A stretch of DNA of 10,687 bases from Akkermansia muciniphila (GCA_945873715.1 CAMCFL010000060.1:1-10687), one strand, 5' to 3'; positions 1 to 6,280 are shown, counted from the stretch's first letter. Made by a program: numbers and translations. Notes: a model not told the origin generated them from the sequence alone.

Positions 1-470
1 CACCCGATGAAACACTGTCCAGGTCCGGCCACTTCGCAACAGCTGGCAACGGAGGTGGACACACCGCACAGGGCGAAGGCGCGTTGCAGCCAGCGATGCA
101 TCCGTTCGTAGCTGTCCGGAGCCCGCAGCCGGTACCACTCGTGTCCAGGCGGAACGGCCAACGCGTACGTCCAGTCGGCCAGATGAGGCACCAGACCGCC
201 GCCGGTGGGACGCCGGAGCAACGGCCGGATCCGGGTCCACGAGGCGATGTCCGCGTGGCGCTGGAAATAGCCGAAGGTGGCGGCGGGAGATTGCCATCCG
301 TACCACCGCAACTGCGGAGCGCCGGCCGCCGCAGCACCGATCAGCATGGCCTCGTCGAAGGCCATGTTCAGGGCGGGTTCCACGGCTCCGGAATCGAGGA
401 ATCGCCATGCACCCCCAAGTGGAGGCCCGCTGCCCCCAGCGGGCGCTGCGCCAGAACCCTCTGTCGCCAC
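1..470 (-). CDS. Lipoate-protein ligase A family protein (partial, C-terminus outside window)
   Basis: Members of the BPL/LplA/LipB catalytic-domain family attach lipoate or octanoate to lysines of carrier proteins such as the E2 subunits and GcvH, or transfer the acyl group between them. Visible residues: WRFLDSGAVEPALNMAFDEA (about 22-41), an LRWYGW strand (54-59), then RRPTGGGLVPH (86-96), which matches the family's RRxxGGGxVxH substrate-binding signature. About 156 residues are present; the conserved ligand lysine would lie past the left edge, so its presence cannot be checked. The start is uncertain. GTG at 470 is the best in-frame choice because no ATG precedes the conserved WRFLDSG block, and no clear ribosome site is seen. 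Residues about 9-17 are encoded by a dispersed palindromic repeat. The gene begins 41 bases after the hisC stop and is probably co-transcribed with it. The family is confident; whether it uses free lipoate or octanoyl-ACP is not decidable. Confidence 0.83.
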   Translation of the reverse strand, partial: MATEGSGAAPAGGSGPPLGGAWRFLDSGAVEPALNMAFDEAMLIGAAAAGAPQLRWYGWQSPAATFGYFQRHADIASWTRIRPLLRRPTGGGLVPHLADWTYALAVPPGHEWYRLRAPDSYERMHRWLQRAFALCGVSTSVASCCEVAGPGQCFIG

Positions 471-495
471 GCCGCCCGGGGGTAGGCGGCCTACA
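420..495. repeat. REPIN-like composite palindrome between hisC and the lplA-like gene
   Basis: Two palindromic units face each other. The right-reading unit (about 420-446) has stem GCCCGCT at 425-431, a six-base loop and AGCGGGC at 438-444. The left-reading unit (470-495) is a degenerate copy of the second version: CGCCGCC, then a loop, then GGCGGCCTACA. The same pair, in the opposite overall orientation, is at 7593-7652. The element overlaps the proposed start region of the lplA-like gene. Confidence 0.75.
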
Positions 496-511
496 TCCCC
501 TGAGTTCCCCT

Positions 512-1648
512 TCAAGCGACCTTTCCGGAGCGACGCACGGCCTTGAGCAGGGCGTCGATCTCGGTATCGGTCCCGATGGTGATGCGGAGGTATTGCTGCA
601 CCTCGGGCGCAGTGAACCAGCGCACCAGGATCCTGGCCTCGCGCAGCTTCTGGAGCCATTCCCGGGCGGGTGCACCCGGAGGTTCGGCCAGGAGGAAATT
701 GGTCTGGCTGGGAAGCACCTTCCATCCGAGCCCGGTCAACTCCCGACGCAACCGCTCACGCGTGGCGATGATGCGGGCGAAGTTGCGCCGGTAGTAAGGC
801 AACTGATCGAGGGTCGCCTCGGCGGCGACCTGGCCGAGGCCGTTCACGTTGTAGCTGTCGCGCACCCGGTCGAGGGCGGCGACGACATCCGCGTGGGCGA
901 TGCAGTAACCGACGCGCTGGAAGCAGAGCGAGAAGGCCTTGGAAAAGGTCCGGCACACCACCACGTGCGGATACCGGATCGCCAGCGACATCGCGTTCTC
1001 GACGGCGAAATCCACGTAGGCCTCATCGAGGACGATCACGCCCTTCTGCGCCCGGCACAGGGCTTCGAGTTCGTCGGTCGTGTATCCGCGACCGGTGGGA
1101 GCGTTCGGGGTGGTGACCAGGCTGAGGGCCGCCTCGAAGTCCCATTGACCGCCGCGCTTCAAGGCCGCAGCCGTCGGCAGGCCGTAGTCGGGCAGCAGCG
1201 GCACCGCCTTGGGCCGCGCACCGTGGGTCTCCGCCAGCACCGGGTACAGAGAGTAACACGGCCAGAGATACTGCACCGTCGCCTTGCCCAGCTCGCCCGC
1301 CGGGACAGACGCGACCGGCTCGACGAACGCCCGGATCAGGTAACCCAGGACTTCGTCGGAACCATTCCCGATGAAGACGTTCTCCGGCGCACAGCCGTGC
1401 AATGCGGCGAGCTTCGTCCGCAGCGCCTGGGCAGTGGCATTCGGGTAGAGCCGGAGACGGCCATCGACGGCGGCGCGGGTCGCCTTGAGGACGCCGGGCG
1501 CGGGCGGATACGGATTCTCGTTGGTGTTGAGCTTGATCAGCCCGCGGATCTTCGGCTGTTCGCCCGGGACATAGGCATGGAGGCCCTGCACCAGCGGACG
1601 AACCCGCGACGCCACCCCCTTCTTCTTCGATGAGGCCTTGGACTTCAT
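512..1648 (-). CDS. hisC: Histidinol-phosphate aminotransferase
   Basis: HisC is a PLP-dependent class I/II aminotransferase that converts imidazole-acetol phosphate and glutamate to L-histidinol phosphate in cytoplasmic histidine biosynthesis. The 378-residue product has the family's order of motifs: LNTNENPYPP (40-49), GNGSDEVL (94-101), the substrate-lid region PCYSLYP (130-136), PNAPTG with N182, DEAY with D208 and Y211 contacting PLP, FSKAF with the Schiff-base lysine K237, R245 and LRITIGT with R355 near the C-terminus. ATG at 1648 is chosen because the frame upstream of it only overlaps hisD in a non-native reading. A basic stretch (KSKASSKKK) opens the protein and is not conserved in the family. 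It lies 11 bases after the hisD stop, so the two genes very likely share a transcript. Close paralogues act on aromatic amino acids, but the hisD neighbour favours HisC. Confidence 0.95.
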   Translation of the reverse strand: MKSKASSKKKGVASRVRPLVQGLHAYVPGEQPKIRGLIKLNTNENPYPPAPGVLKATRAAVDGRLRLYPNATAQALRTKLAALHGCAPENVFIGNGSDEVLGYLIRAFVEPVASVPAGELGKATVQYLWPCYSLYPVLAETHGARPKAVPLLPDYGLPTAAALKRGGQWDFEAALSLVTTPNAPTGRGYTTDELEALCRAQKGVIVLDEAYVDFAVENAMSLAIRYPHVVVCRTFSKAFSLCFQRVGYCIAHADVVAALDRVRDSYNVNGLGQVAAEATLDQLPYYRRNFARIIATRERLRRELTGLGWKVLPSQTNFLLAEPPGAPAREWLQKLREARILVRWFTAPEVQQYLRITIGTDTEIDALLKAVRRSGKVA

Positions 1649-1659
1649 ATCGCGAGGGA

Positions 1660-2955
1660 TCACTTGTCGACCCGGATGGTGGCCGAACGCCCGTGGGCAT
1701 CCAGGCCTTCCACCTGGGCGAACTTCTGAACCGAGGCCAGCGCCTGTTTGAGCGCGCCCTTGCCATACTCGACGATGCTCGTCCGACGCTGGAACTGATC
1801 GACGGTCAGGCCGGCAAAGCAGCGTCCCGCCCCGCCGGTCGGCAGTTCGTGGCTCGGCCCCGCCACGTAATCGCCCAGGACCGTCGGGGAATAGTCCCCG
1901 AGGAAGATGGCCCCGGCGGTGATGACCCGGCGGGCCACGTCCCGCGCATGGGCGGTCATGACCTCGCAATGTTCGGGAGCGAGACGGTTGGCAAGGTTGA
2001 CCGCGTCTTCGAGTTCCTCGACGTGGATCAACCAGCCATTGGCGGCCAAGGCCTTCTCGATGAAGGCGCGACGCGAAAGCTTGGCCAGTTGGCGGGTGAT
2101 CTCCTTCTCCACCGCCTTCAACAGCTTGCCCGAGGTGGTGATCATCCACACCCGCTCGTGACCGGAGCCGTGCTCGGCCTGCGCCAGCAGGTCGGCCGCG
2201 ACGAACTTGGGGTTGGCCGAATCATCCGCCAACACCAGCACCTCGCTCGGTCCCGGGAGCAGGTCGACCGCCACGTGACCGAACAAAAGTCGCTTGGCCG
2301 CCACGACGTAGGCGTTGCCGGGACCGAACACCTTCTGCACCCGGGCAATCTTGCCCGTGCCGAGCGACATCGCCGCGATCGCCTGCGCCCCGCCCACCTT
2401 GTAGATCTCGGTGGCCCCGGCCATCCGCGCGGCGTACAGCAACGCCGGGTTCACCGAACCATCCTTGCCCGGCGGAGTGCACACCACGATCTCCGGGCAT
2501 CCGGCCGTCTTCGCCAACGTCACCGTCATGATCGCCGTCGAGACCAACGGGGCCGTGCCGCCCGGGATGTAGATGCCCACCCGCTGGAACGGGTCGAACT
2601 TCTCGCCCACCGCCGCCCCGTGATGGTTCTTGGTCTGCCAATCCACCCGAAGCGACTTCTTGGCGAAGGTCTGGACACTGCGATGCGCGTCGTCGACGGC
2701 CAGCCGGAGCGGTTCATCGACCAGCGCCAGGGCAGCGGCGATCTCGGCCTCCGACACCGCCAGGCCGGCCGCCGTCAGCTTCGCGCCGTCAAAACGTTCC
2801 GTGAGCTCCACCAGCGCGGCATCGCCCTTCGTTCGCACCGCCTCCACGATGCTGCGTGTCCGTTCATCAATGACCGGATCGAACAGACTCGACCCGGCGG
2901 CCGCCTTGGCCAACTGCGCTTCAAAATTGGCGTCGCTGTGACGCGTCACGTTCAT
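1660..2955 (-). CDS. hisD: Histidinol dehydrogenase
   Basis: HisD is a zinc-dependent enzyme that oxidises L-histidinol to L-histidine in two NAD-linked steps, the last reactions of the pathway. The product is 431 residues, the normal size. Key residues sit almost at E. coli numbering: the zinc ligands Q259 and H262 in LLAQAEHG, the catalytic pair E328-H329 in APEHCE, D362 in GDYVAGPSHELP, and H421 in GLDAHGRSATIR. The family signature GPGNAYV (211-217) and VDLLPGPSEVLVLADDS (230-246) are intact. ATG at 2955 gives a family-like N-terminus (MNVTRHSDANFEAQL). An in-frame GTG at 2964 would add only three residues. A TTGACT hexamer on the minus strand at 2987-2992 is a weak promoter candidate without a convincing -10 box. 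First gene of the hisD-hisC-lplA-like run. Confidence 0.97.
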   Translation of the reverse strand: MNVTRHSDANFEAQLAKAAAGSSLFDPVIDERTRSIVEAVRTKGDAALVELTERFDGAKLTAAGLAVSEAEIAAALALVDEPLRLAVDDAHRSVQTFAKKSLRVDWQTKNHHGAAVGEKFDPFQRVGIYIPGGTAPLVSTAIMTVTLAKTAGCPEIVVCTPPGKDGSVNPALLYAARMAGATEIYKVGGAQAIAAMSLGTGKIARVQKVFGPGNAYVVAAKRLLFGHVAVDLLPGPSEVLVLADDSANPKFVAADLLAQAEHGSGHERVWMITTSGKLLKAVEKEITRQLAKLSRRAFIEKALAANGWLIHVEELEDAVNLANRLAPEHCEVMTAHARDVARRVITAGAIFLGDYSPTVLGDYVAGPSHELPTGGAGRCFAGLTVDQFQRRTSIVEYGKGALKQALASVQKFAQVEGLDAHGRSATIRVDK

Positions 2956-3000
2956 CCCCGCCACCGTACGGCACCCGCCACCTCCAAGTCAAAACGCCCG

Positions 3001-3018
3001 CCATGATCCTTTTCATGG
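3001..3018. repeat. Small perfect hairpin upstream of hisD
   Basis: CCATGA at 3001-3006 pairs perfectly with TCATGG at 3013-3018 across a six-base loop (TCCTTT). It lies 46 bases upstream of the hisD ATG, in the gap between the divergent hisD and mrr-like genes. It has no T-tract and could be an operator or chance; nothing ties it to a regulator. Confidence 0.35.
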
Positions 3019-3039
3019 CCCTCCGGAGCCCCCTCGTCT

Positions 3040-3064
3040 GTAGGCCCGCTGCCCTCAGCGGGCG
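3040..3064 (+). repeat. Dispersed palindromic unit (GCCCGCT stem), copy 2
   Basis: GTAGGCCCGCTGCCCTCAGC followed by GGGCG. The stem is GCCCGCT at 3044-3050 and AGCGGGC at 3057-3063, with loop GCCCTC. It shares the 7-bp stem and loop length with the copies at about 420-446, 4263-4289 and 7626-7652, differing by one loop base. It stands alone here, with no inverted partner. Confidence 0.8.
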
Positions 3065-3101
3065 TTTCCCCCAACGGCGCATGCCTCGTTCGTCGGGGAA
3101 A
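3065..3101. repeat. Imperfect hairpin between hisD and the mrr-like gene
   Basis: TTTCCCC at 3065-3071 pairs with GGGGAAA at 3095-3101, and inside it AACG (3073-3076) pairs with CGTT (3087-3090). It directly follows the palindromic unit at 3040-3064. It lacks a T-tract, so it is listed as repeat structure and not as a terminator. Confidence 0.45.
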
Positions 3102-3105
3102 GGGG

Positions 3106-3148
3106 CTCCGGATGGCGGGGATTGCTCCCTTGAGGCTGGAGTCGATAG
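3106..3148 (+). repeat. 43-bp dispersed repeat, copy upstream of the mrr-like gene
   Basis: The block contains CTCCGGATGGCGGGG followed by ATTGCTCCCTTGAGGCTGGA and GTCGATA. A clearly related block in the same orientation lies at 4213-4257, beyond the other end of the mrr-like gene, so the gene sits between two imperfect direct repeats. The left copy ends 10 bases before the proposed ATG at 3158. Confidence 0.65.
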
Positions 3149-3157
3149 GTTTTGGCC

Positions 3158-4006
3158 ATGAACCGGGGGCCAAAGTTTACCACTCACTTCATTCCGCTCC
3201 TTGAATCGCTGCGGGCCATGGGAGGTTCTGCTTCCGCCTATGAAGCAACCGACGCCGTCATCGAGCGGCAAAAAATCCCCGAAAAGGAGCTCGAAAAGAC
3301 GAACAAGAATGGGGGCTCGAACGTGAGGAATGCGATCGCCTGGGCGCGATTGTACCTGGTTCATTCCGGGCACATCGATTCGTCCGCCCGCGGAGTGTGG
3401 CGACTGACCGAGAAGGGAATGAGGGAGGATCTCTCGAAGGTGAGTCCCGGGGATCTGTTCAAGGCAGCGCAGGCAGCGATTCAGGGATCCCGGCGGGCTG
3501 AAGGGAGCCAGGGTTCCACCGACGCGGAAGTGGAACAGCGAATGTTTGAGGCCGAAGGGACGCGGTTATTGCCGGTCCTCAAGACGCTGAGTCCGGGTGG
3601 CTTTGAGCGATTGTGCCAGCGCCTGCTGCGGGAGCATGGATTCCAAAACGTCAACGTGACCGGCCGTACCGGGGACGGCGGGATTGATGGCGAAGGGATT
3701 CTTGAGATCAACCCCCTCCTGAGCTTCAAAGTCATTTTCCAGTGCAAGCGGTACCAAGGAACGGTCGGCGCTTCGACCATCAGGGATTTCCGCGGCGCCA
3801 TGATCGGACGGGCCGATAAGGGAATCCTGATTACGACCGGCAACTTCTCCATGGACGCCCGCAAGGAGTCGGTGCGGGCGGGCACCAACCCGATCGACCT
3901 GGTCGACGGCGAGAAGCTGGTGAAGATGTTCGAAAGGCTGGAGCTGGGGCTCAAACCGAGGACCGTCTACGAAGTCGATCCCGAGTTCTTCAAGGAATAC
4001 CAGTGA
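3158..4006 (+). CDS. Mrr-family restriction endonuclease (orphan, probably type IV-like)
   Basis: Mrr proteins are PD-(D/E)xK nucleases; the E. coli founder cuts methylated or otherwise unusual DNA without a partner methylase. The 282-residue product has an N-terminal winged-helix Mrr_N-like part (about 5-90, ending in the GVWRLTEKGMRE wing), a polar linker (about 105-130) and a C-terminal Mrr catalytic domain (about 145-265). Catalytic residues visible are E150 in GGFERLC, D177 in GDGGIDG and Q195-x-K197 in FQCKRYQG; ITTGNFS (225-231) is also typical. ATG at 3158 is preferred over TTG at 3152 because it directly precedes the polar start of the wing domain. No methyltransferase or specificity subunit is adjacent. 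Its codons use more A and T than the neighbours (A-rich stretches near 3270 and 3290-3310) and it is flanked by repeats, which together suggest horizontal acquisition. Actual DNA target unknown. Confidence 0.9.
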   Translation: MNRGPKFTTHFIPLLESLRAMGGSASAYEATDAVIERQKIPEKELEKTNKNGGSNVRNAIAWARLYLVHSGHIDSSARGVWRLTEKGMREDLSKVSPGDLFKAAQAAIQGSRRAEGSQGSTDAEVEQRMFEAEGTRLLPVLKTLSPGGFERLCQRLLREHGFQNVNVTGRTGDGGIDGEGILEINPLLSFKVIFQCKRYQGTVGASTIRDFRGAMIGRADKGILITTGNFSMDARKESVRAGTNPIDLVDGEKLVKMFERLELGLKPRTVYEVDPEFFKEYQ

Positions 4007-4098
4007 TGTGCGGTTCAACCGCTGCTGCGGCGCATCTTGACCCGGCCCCGGCCTAGGACCGCGGGTGTGCGGTACGCCGGAGGCGTTTCAGCGATTAG

Positions 4099-4126
4099 CC
4101 CGGGGTAAGCGAAGCGCCACCCCGGG
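4099..4126. repeat. Perfect 8-bp hairpin, repeat cluster downstream of the mrr-like gene
   Basis: CCCGGGGT at 4099-4106 pairs perfectly with ACCCCGGG at 4119-4126 around the loop AAGCGAAGCGCC. It belongs to the gene-free stretch 4007-4379, which holds at least four palindromes in a row and no convincing ORF. No T-run follows, so it is not a standard intrinsic terminator. Confidence 0.65.
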
Positions 4127-4149
4127 TGAGGGCGCTCAGAAAGATCCCA

Positions 4150-4189
4150 ACCCCGGCAGGGGTGGCAGAATTGACACCCCTGCCAGGGT
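4150..4189. repeat. 15-bp-arm hairpin in the same cluster
   Basis: ACCCCGGCAGGGGTG at 4150-4164 and CACCCCTGCCAGGGT at 4175-4189 are reverse complements with one mismatch, separated by a ten-base loop (GCAGAATTGA). It is the strongest stem downstream of the mrr-like gene and could stop transcription or protect the 3' end, but the lack of a following T-tract leaves that open. Confidence 0.65.
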
Positions 4190-4212
4190 GATCATGCGTG
4201 CGACCCACATCC

Positions 4213-4257
4213 CTCCGGGATGCCCAGGGTTGCTCCCTAGACGCTGGAGCGGCGATG
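4213..4257 (+). repeat. Second copy of the 43-bp dispersed repeat
   Basis: CTCCGGGATGCCCAGGG is followed by TTGCTCCCTAGACGCTGGAG and CGGCGATG, matching the block at 3106-3148 with scattered differences. Its left end overlaps a perfect 6-bp hairpin (CATCCC at 4208-4213 with GGGATG at 4217-4222). It is followed within six bases by a palindromic unit at 4263-4289. Confidence 0.65.
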
Positions 4258-4262
4258 TGAAT

Positions 4263-4289
4263 GCGCCCGCTGGGGGCAGCGGGCCTACA
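4263..4289 (-). repeat. Dispersed palindromic unit (GCCCGCT stem), copy 3
   Basis: Stem GCCCGCT at 4265-4271 and AGCGGGC at 4278-4284 with loop GGGGGC, followed by CTACA. Read on the minus strand it gives TGTAGGCCCGCTGCCCCCAG and so on. The about 20 bases before TGTAGG on that strand (GTTTCTGGTCACCGT) resemble those at the 7593-7652 copy (GTTTGTGGTTACGGA), so the repeat unit extends beyond the palindrome. Confidence 0.8.
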
Positions 4290-4379
4290 ACGGTGACCAG
4301 AAACTCACGATTCACCCCGCTGCGGTTTTGAGGCGGGATTATGCTTTTCCTCCCCCACCCCACGCCCAAACCTCCGCCC

Positions 4380-5276
4380 ATGTCGCAGTCGCGCCTGCTC
4401 CTCGTCGATGGCCATGCCTATGCCTACCGTTCGTTCCATGCCATCCGATCGTTGAACGCGCCGGACGGCAGCCCGACCAACGCCCTGTTCGGCTTCATCA
4501 AGGCCCTCCAGAAGATGGTCGCCTCCACCACGCCTTCCCACGTCCTCGTCCTCTGGGATGGCGGCCTCGACGCCGATCGGATGTCCGATCTCCCCGACTA
4601 CAAGGCCAACCGCGCCCCGACGCCCGACGCCCTCGATGTCCAACTCCCCCAGCTTGCCCAGTGGCTGGACGCCGCCGGATGGCCGCAACTCCAGCGCGAC
4701 GGGACCGAGGCCGATGATTGGATCGGCACCTACACCCGTCTCGCTGCCGAGGCCGGTTGGTCGGTGATCATTGCCTCCCCGGACAAGGATTTCCTCCAGT
4801 TGGTCGATGAACGCGTCGGCATCCTCAATCCCAACGACAAATCCGAAAAGATCTGGGGGCCGGCCGATGTCGAGGCCAAGACCGGCGTCCCTCCCCATCA
4901 GGTGGCCGACTGGCTCGCGCTCATCGGCGATGCGGTGGACAACATCCCGGGCGTTCCCGGTGTTGGACCGAAGACCGCGGCCGATCTGCTCAAACGCTTC
5001 GGTTCCGCCGAGGCAGCGATCGCCGGCGCGACCACGTTGAAGGCCGAGAAGCTCCGCATCGAACTTCAGGCGGCCGCGGAGGCCGTCCGACGCAACCAGC
5101 GGATGGTCCGGTTGAAGTGTGATCTGGCGGACGGACCGACGCTTCACGCCACCACCCCGCGCGAACGTGACCGCGCGGCCCTGCGCGAAATGTACCGACG
5201 CTGGGGTTTCCGCAGCCTGCTGGCGGAACTCGGGGACGAACCCGGCACCGCCCCCGTGCAGGGAGATTTGTTCTAG
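4380..5276 (+). CDS. Stand-alone 5'-3' exonuclease (Pol I N-terminal/FEN family)
   Basis: This family removes 5' flaps and RNA primers through a two-metal nuclease site. The 298-residue product has only the exonuclease and helix-3-turn-helix region, with no polymerase part. Metal-binding acidic residues expected of the family are visible: D10 (LLLVDGHAYAYRSFHA), D60 (LWDGG), E110, D112 and D113 (GTEADDWI), D135 and D137 (SPDKDFLQLV), D184 and D187 (IGDAVDNIPGVPGVGPKTA). YKANR (74-78) is the conserved arch element. ATG at 4380 gives a start just before the first beta strand; the upstream in-frame ATG at 4341 would add a proline-rich, unlikely peptide. The protein ends in QGDLF, which resembles the bacterial sliding-clamp-binding pentapeptide QL(S/D)LF. 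Next gene (YebC family) is 270 bases on, across repeats. Whether the organism's polA keeps its own exonuclease domain cannot be seen here. Confidence 0.92.
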   Translation: MSQSRLLLVDGHAYAYRSFHAIRSLNAPDGSPTNALFGFIKALQKMVASTTPSHVLVLWDGGLDADRMSDLPDYKANRAPTPDALDVQLPQLAQWLDAAGWPQLQRDGTEADDWIGTYTRLAAEAGWSVIIASPDKDFLQLVDERVGILNPNDKSEKIWGPADVEAKTGVPPHQVADWLALIGDAVDNIPGVPGVGPKTAADLLKRFGSAEAAIAGATTLKAEKLRIELQAAAEAVRRNQRMVRLKCDLADGPTLHATTPRERDRAALREMYRRWGFRSLLAELGDEPGTAPVQGDLF

Positions 5277-5284
5277 GGAGACTT

Positions 5285-5312
5285 GCCAGTTCCCAGAAGC
5301 CAGTTCCCAGAA
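5285..5312 (+). repeat. Two tandem copies of a 14-bp repeat
   Basis: GCCAGTTCCCAGAA occurs twice with exact period 14 (5285-5298 and 5299-5312), nine bases after the exonuclease stop codon. A related sequence (TGCCAGTACCCAGAA and TCTGGAAACTGGGAACT) appears inside the exonuclease-ligase ORF at 8464-8568, so this is a dispersed low-complexity family. Confidence 0.65.
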
Positions 5313-5328
5313 GGCAAAACCTGGGACC

Positions 5329-5346
5329 GCGGGCGTCCCCGCCCGC
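5329..5346. repeat. GC-rich hairpin downstream of the exonuclease gene
   Basis: GCGGGC at 5329-5334 pairs with GCCCGC at 5341-5346 across the loop GTCCCC. A T-tract is absent. It is part of the 5277-5546 gap, which otherwise holds only repeats. Confidence 0.45.
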
Positions 5347-5371
5347 TTGGGAGTGTGGAACGTACGAAGGC

Positions 5372-5437
5372 GGGAAGGCATCCACGAATCCACGCCTGCC
5401 CTACCGATCAGGAACGTGGATCCGTGGATGCCTTCCC
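5372..5437. repeat. Long inverted repeat with 23-bp arms
   Basis: The arm at 5372-5394 (GGGAAGGCATCCACG, then AATCCACG) and the arm at 5415-5437 (CGTGGATCCGTGGATG, then CCTTCCC) are reverse complements with a single mismatch at 5387. The 20-base loop is 5395-5414. This is the longest near-perfect stem in the window. It lies between the exonuclease and YebC-family genes, both rightward, and could form a strong RNA hairpin in any readthrough transcript. Confidence 0.75.
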
Positions 5438-5484
5438 CTTTCCCACACAGACACGAGGGCGGGGCGGTATCCGGTTCAGCCCGA

Positions 5485-5509
5485 CCTTCAACCCCGTCGG
5501 GTTTTAGGT
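5485..5509. promoter_or_regulatory. Hairpin upstream of the YebC-family gene
   Basis: AACCC (5490-5494) pairs with GGGTT (5499-5503) over a CGTC loop, and the flanking ACCT and AGGT at 5485-5488 and 5506-5509 can extend it. A short T-run (5502-5505) overlaps the 3' arm. It could be a weak terminator for upstream transcripts or a leader structure 38 bases before the ATG. The evidence is structural only. Confidence 0.3.
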
Positions 5510-5546
5510 TCAAACCTGCGATGGCCTCGGGCAACATGGCCCAATC

Positions 5547-6269
5547 ATGGGTGCCCAATGGAAACAGGCCGGTCGTGAAGCGAATGCCCAGAAAAAGGGG
5601 CAGGTGGTCGGAAAACTCGTCCGCGAGATCATGGTTGCCGCCAAGCTGGGCGGGGCGGATCCCGACACAAACCCGCGTCTGCACGTCGCCGTGGACAAGG
5701 CCAAGAAGGCCAGCGTCTATCGCGACACCATTGATCGAGCGATCAAGAAGGGTGCCGGGTTGCTCGATGAAAAGGTCGAGTACGAGACCGTCTGCTACGA
5801 GGGCTTCGCTCCCCACAAGGTCCCGGTGATCGTCGAGTGCCTCACCGACAACCGAAACCGCACCGCGCCCGACATCCGCCGCCTCTTCCAGGCCGGCCAA
5901 CTCGGTCAACCGGGCAGCATGAGCTTCTTCTTCGATCACCTCGGTGTGGTGGAGGCGACCCATCCGGGAACGTCTCGGGACGCAGAAAGCGACGCCATCG
6001 AGGCCGGTGCCCAGAATGTCGAGGCGCTGGAGCCCGAGGAAATCCCCGAGGGCAGTCAAGGCGCCCGGTTCCTCACCGAGATCAAGGATCTTTCAACCGT
6101 CAGCACCTGGCTCAAGAAAGCCGGCTGGAACATCAACGCCTCCGAGATCCGGTACGTGGCCAAGAACCCGGTGGAACTCGGCGAGACCGATCGGGCGCAC
6201 GTCGCCGCCTTCCTCAACGCCCTCGACGACCACGAAGACGTCCACCGCGTGTACGTGGGGATGAAGTAG
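5547..6269 (+). CDS. YebC/YeeN-family translation or transcription regulator
   Basis: YebC-family proteins were first described as DNA-binding regulators (PmpR). Later work on YebC, YeeN and mitochondrial TACO1 supports a ribosome-associated role that relieves stalling at proline-rich stretches. The 240-residue product has the usual length and three-domain layout: a basic helical N-terminal domain (about 5-75, with GQVVGKLVREIMVAAKLGG and NPRLHVAVDKAKKASVYRDT), a YETVCYEGFAP segment (79-89) that begins the alpha/beta part, and the PVIVECLTDNRNRTAPDIRR block (93-112). The start MGAQWKQAGREANAQKKG resembles the YeeN branch (MGRKW) more than YebC proper (MAGHSKW), and the N-terminal domain has the DPDTNPRL pattern of that branch. 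No ruvC is adjacent, unlike many yebC loci. Which of the two paralogue classes it belongs to is inference from the N-terminus. Confidence 0.93.
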   Translation: MGAQWKQAGREANAQKKGQVVGKLVREIMVAAKLGGADPDTNPRLHVAVDKAKKASVYRDTIDRAIKKGAGLLDEKVEYETVCYEGFAPHKVPVIVECLTDNRNRTAPDIRRLFQAGQLGQPGSMSFFFDHLGVVEATHPGTSRDAESDAIEAGAQNVEALEPEEIPEGSQGARFLTEIKDLSTVSTWLKKAGWNINASEIRYVAKNPVELGETDRAHVAAFLNALDDHEDVHRVYVGMK

Positions 6270-6280
6270 CGGGCGGGGGC

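Noticed and set aside
1649..2149. N-terminal extension of hisC reading back to 2149
   Set aside because: It overlaps most of the hisD 3' half in another frame and gives low-complexity Arg/Gly sequence; ATG 1648 yields the normal HisC length.
407..3006. Two long rightward open frames (407-1633 and 1630-3006)
   Set aside because: They lie opposite hisC and hisD, are rich in Arg/Gly/His as expected of antisense GC-rich frames, and show no family motifs.
4099..4189. Intrinsic terminators after the mrr-like gene
   Set aside because: The stems are strong but no T-tract follows either one, and the stretch is a cluster of several palindrome families, so repeat annotation is safer.
4305..6059. 584-codon leftward open frame
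   Set aside because: It runs antisense through the FEN-like and YebC-family genes and across repeats; no recognisable domain and composition typical of a shadow frame.
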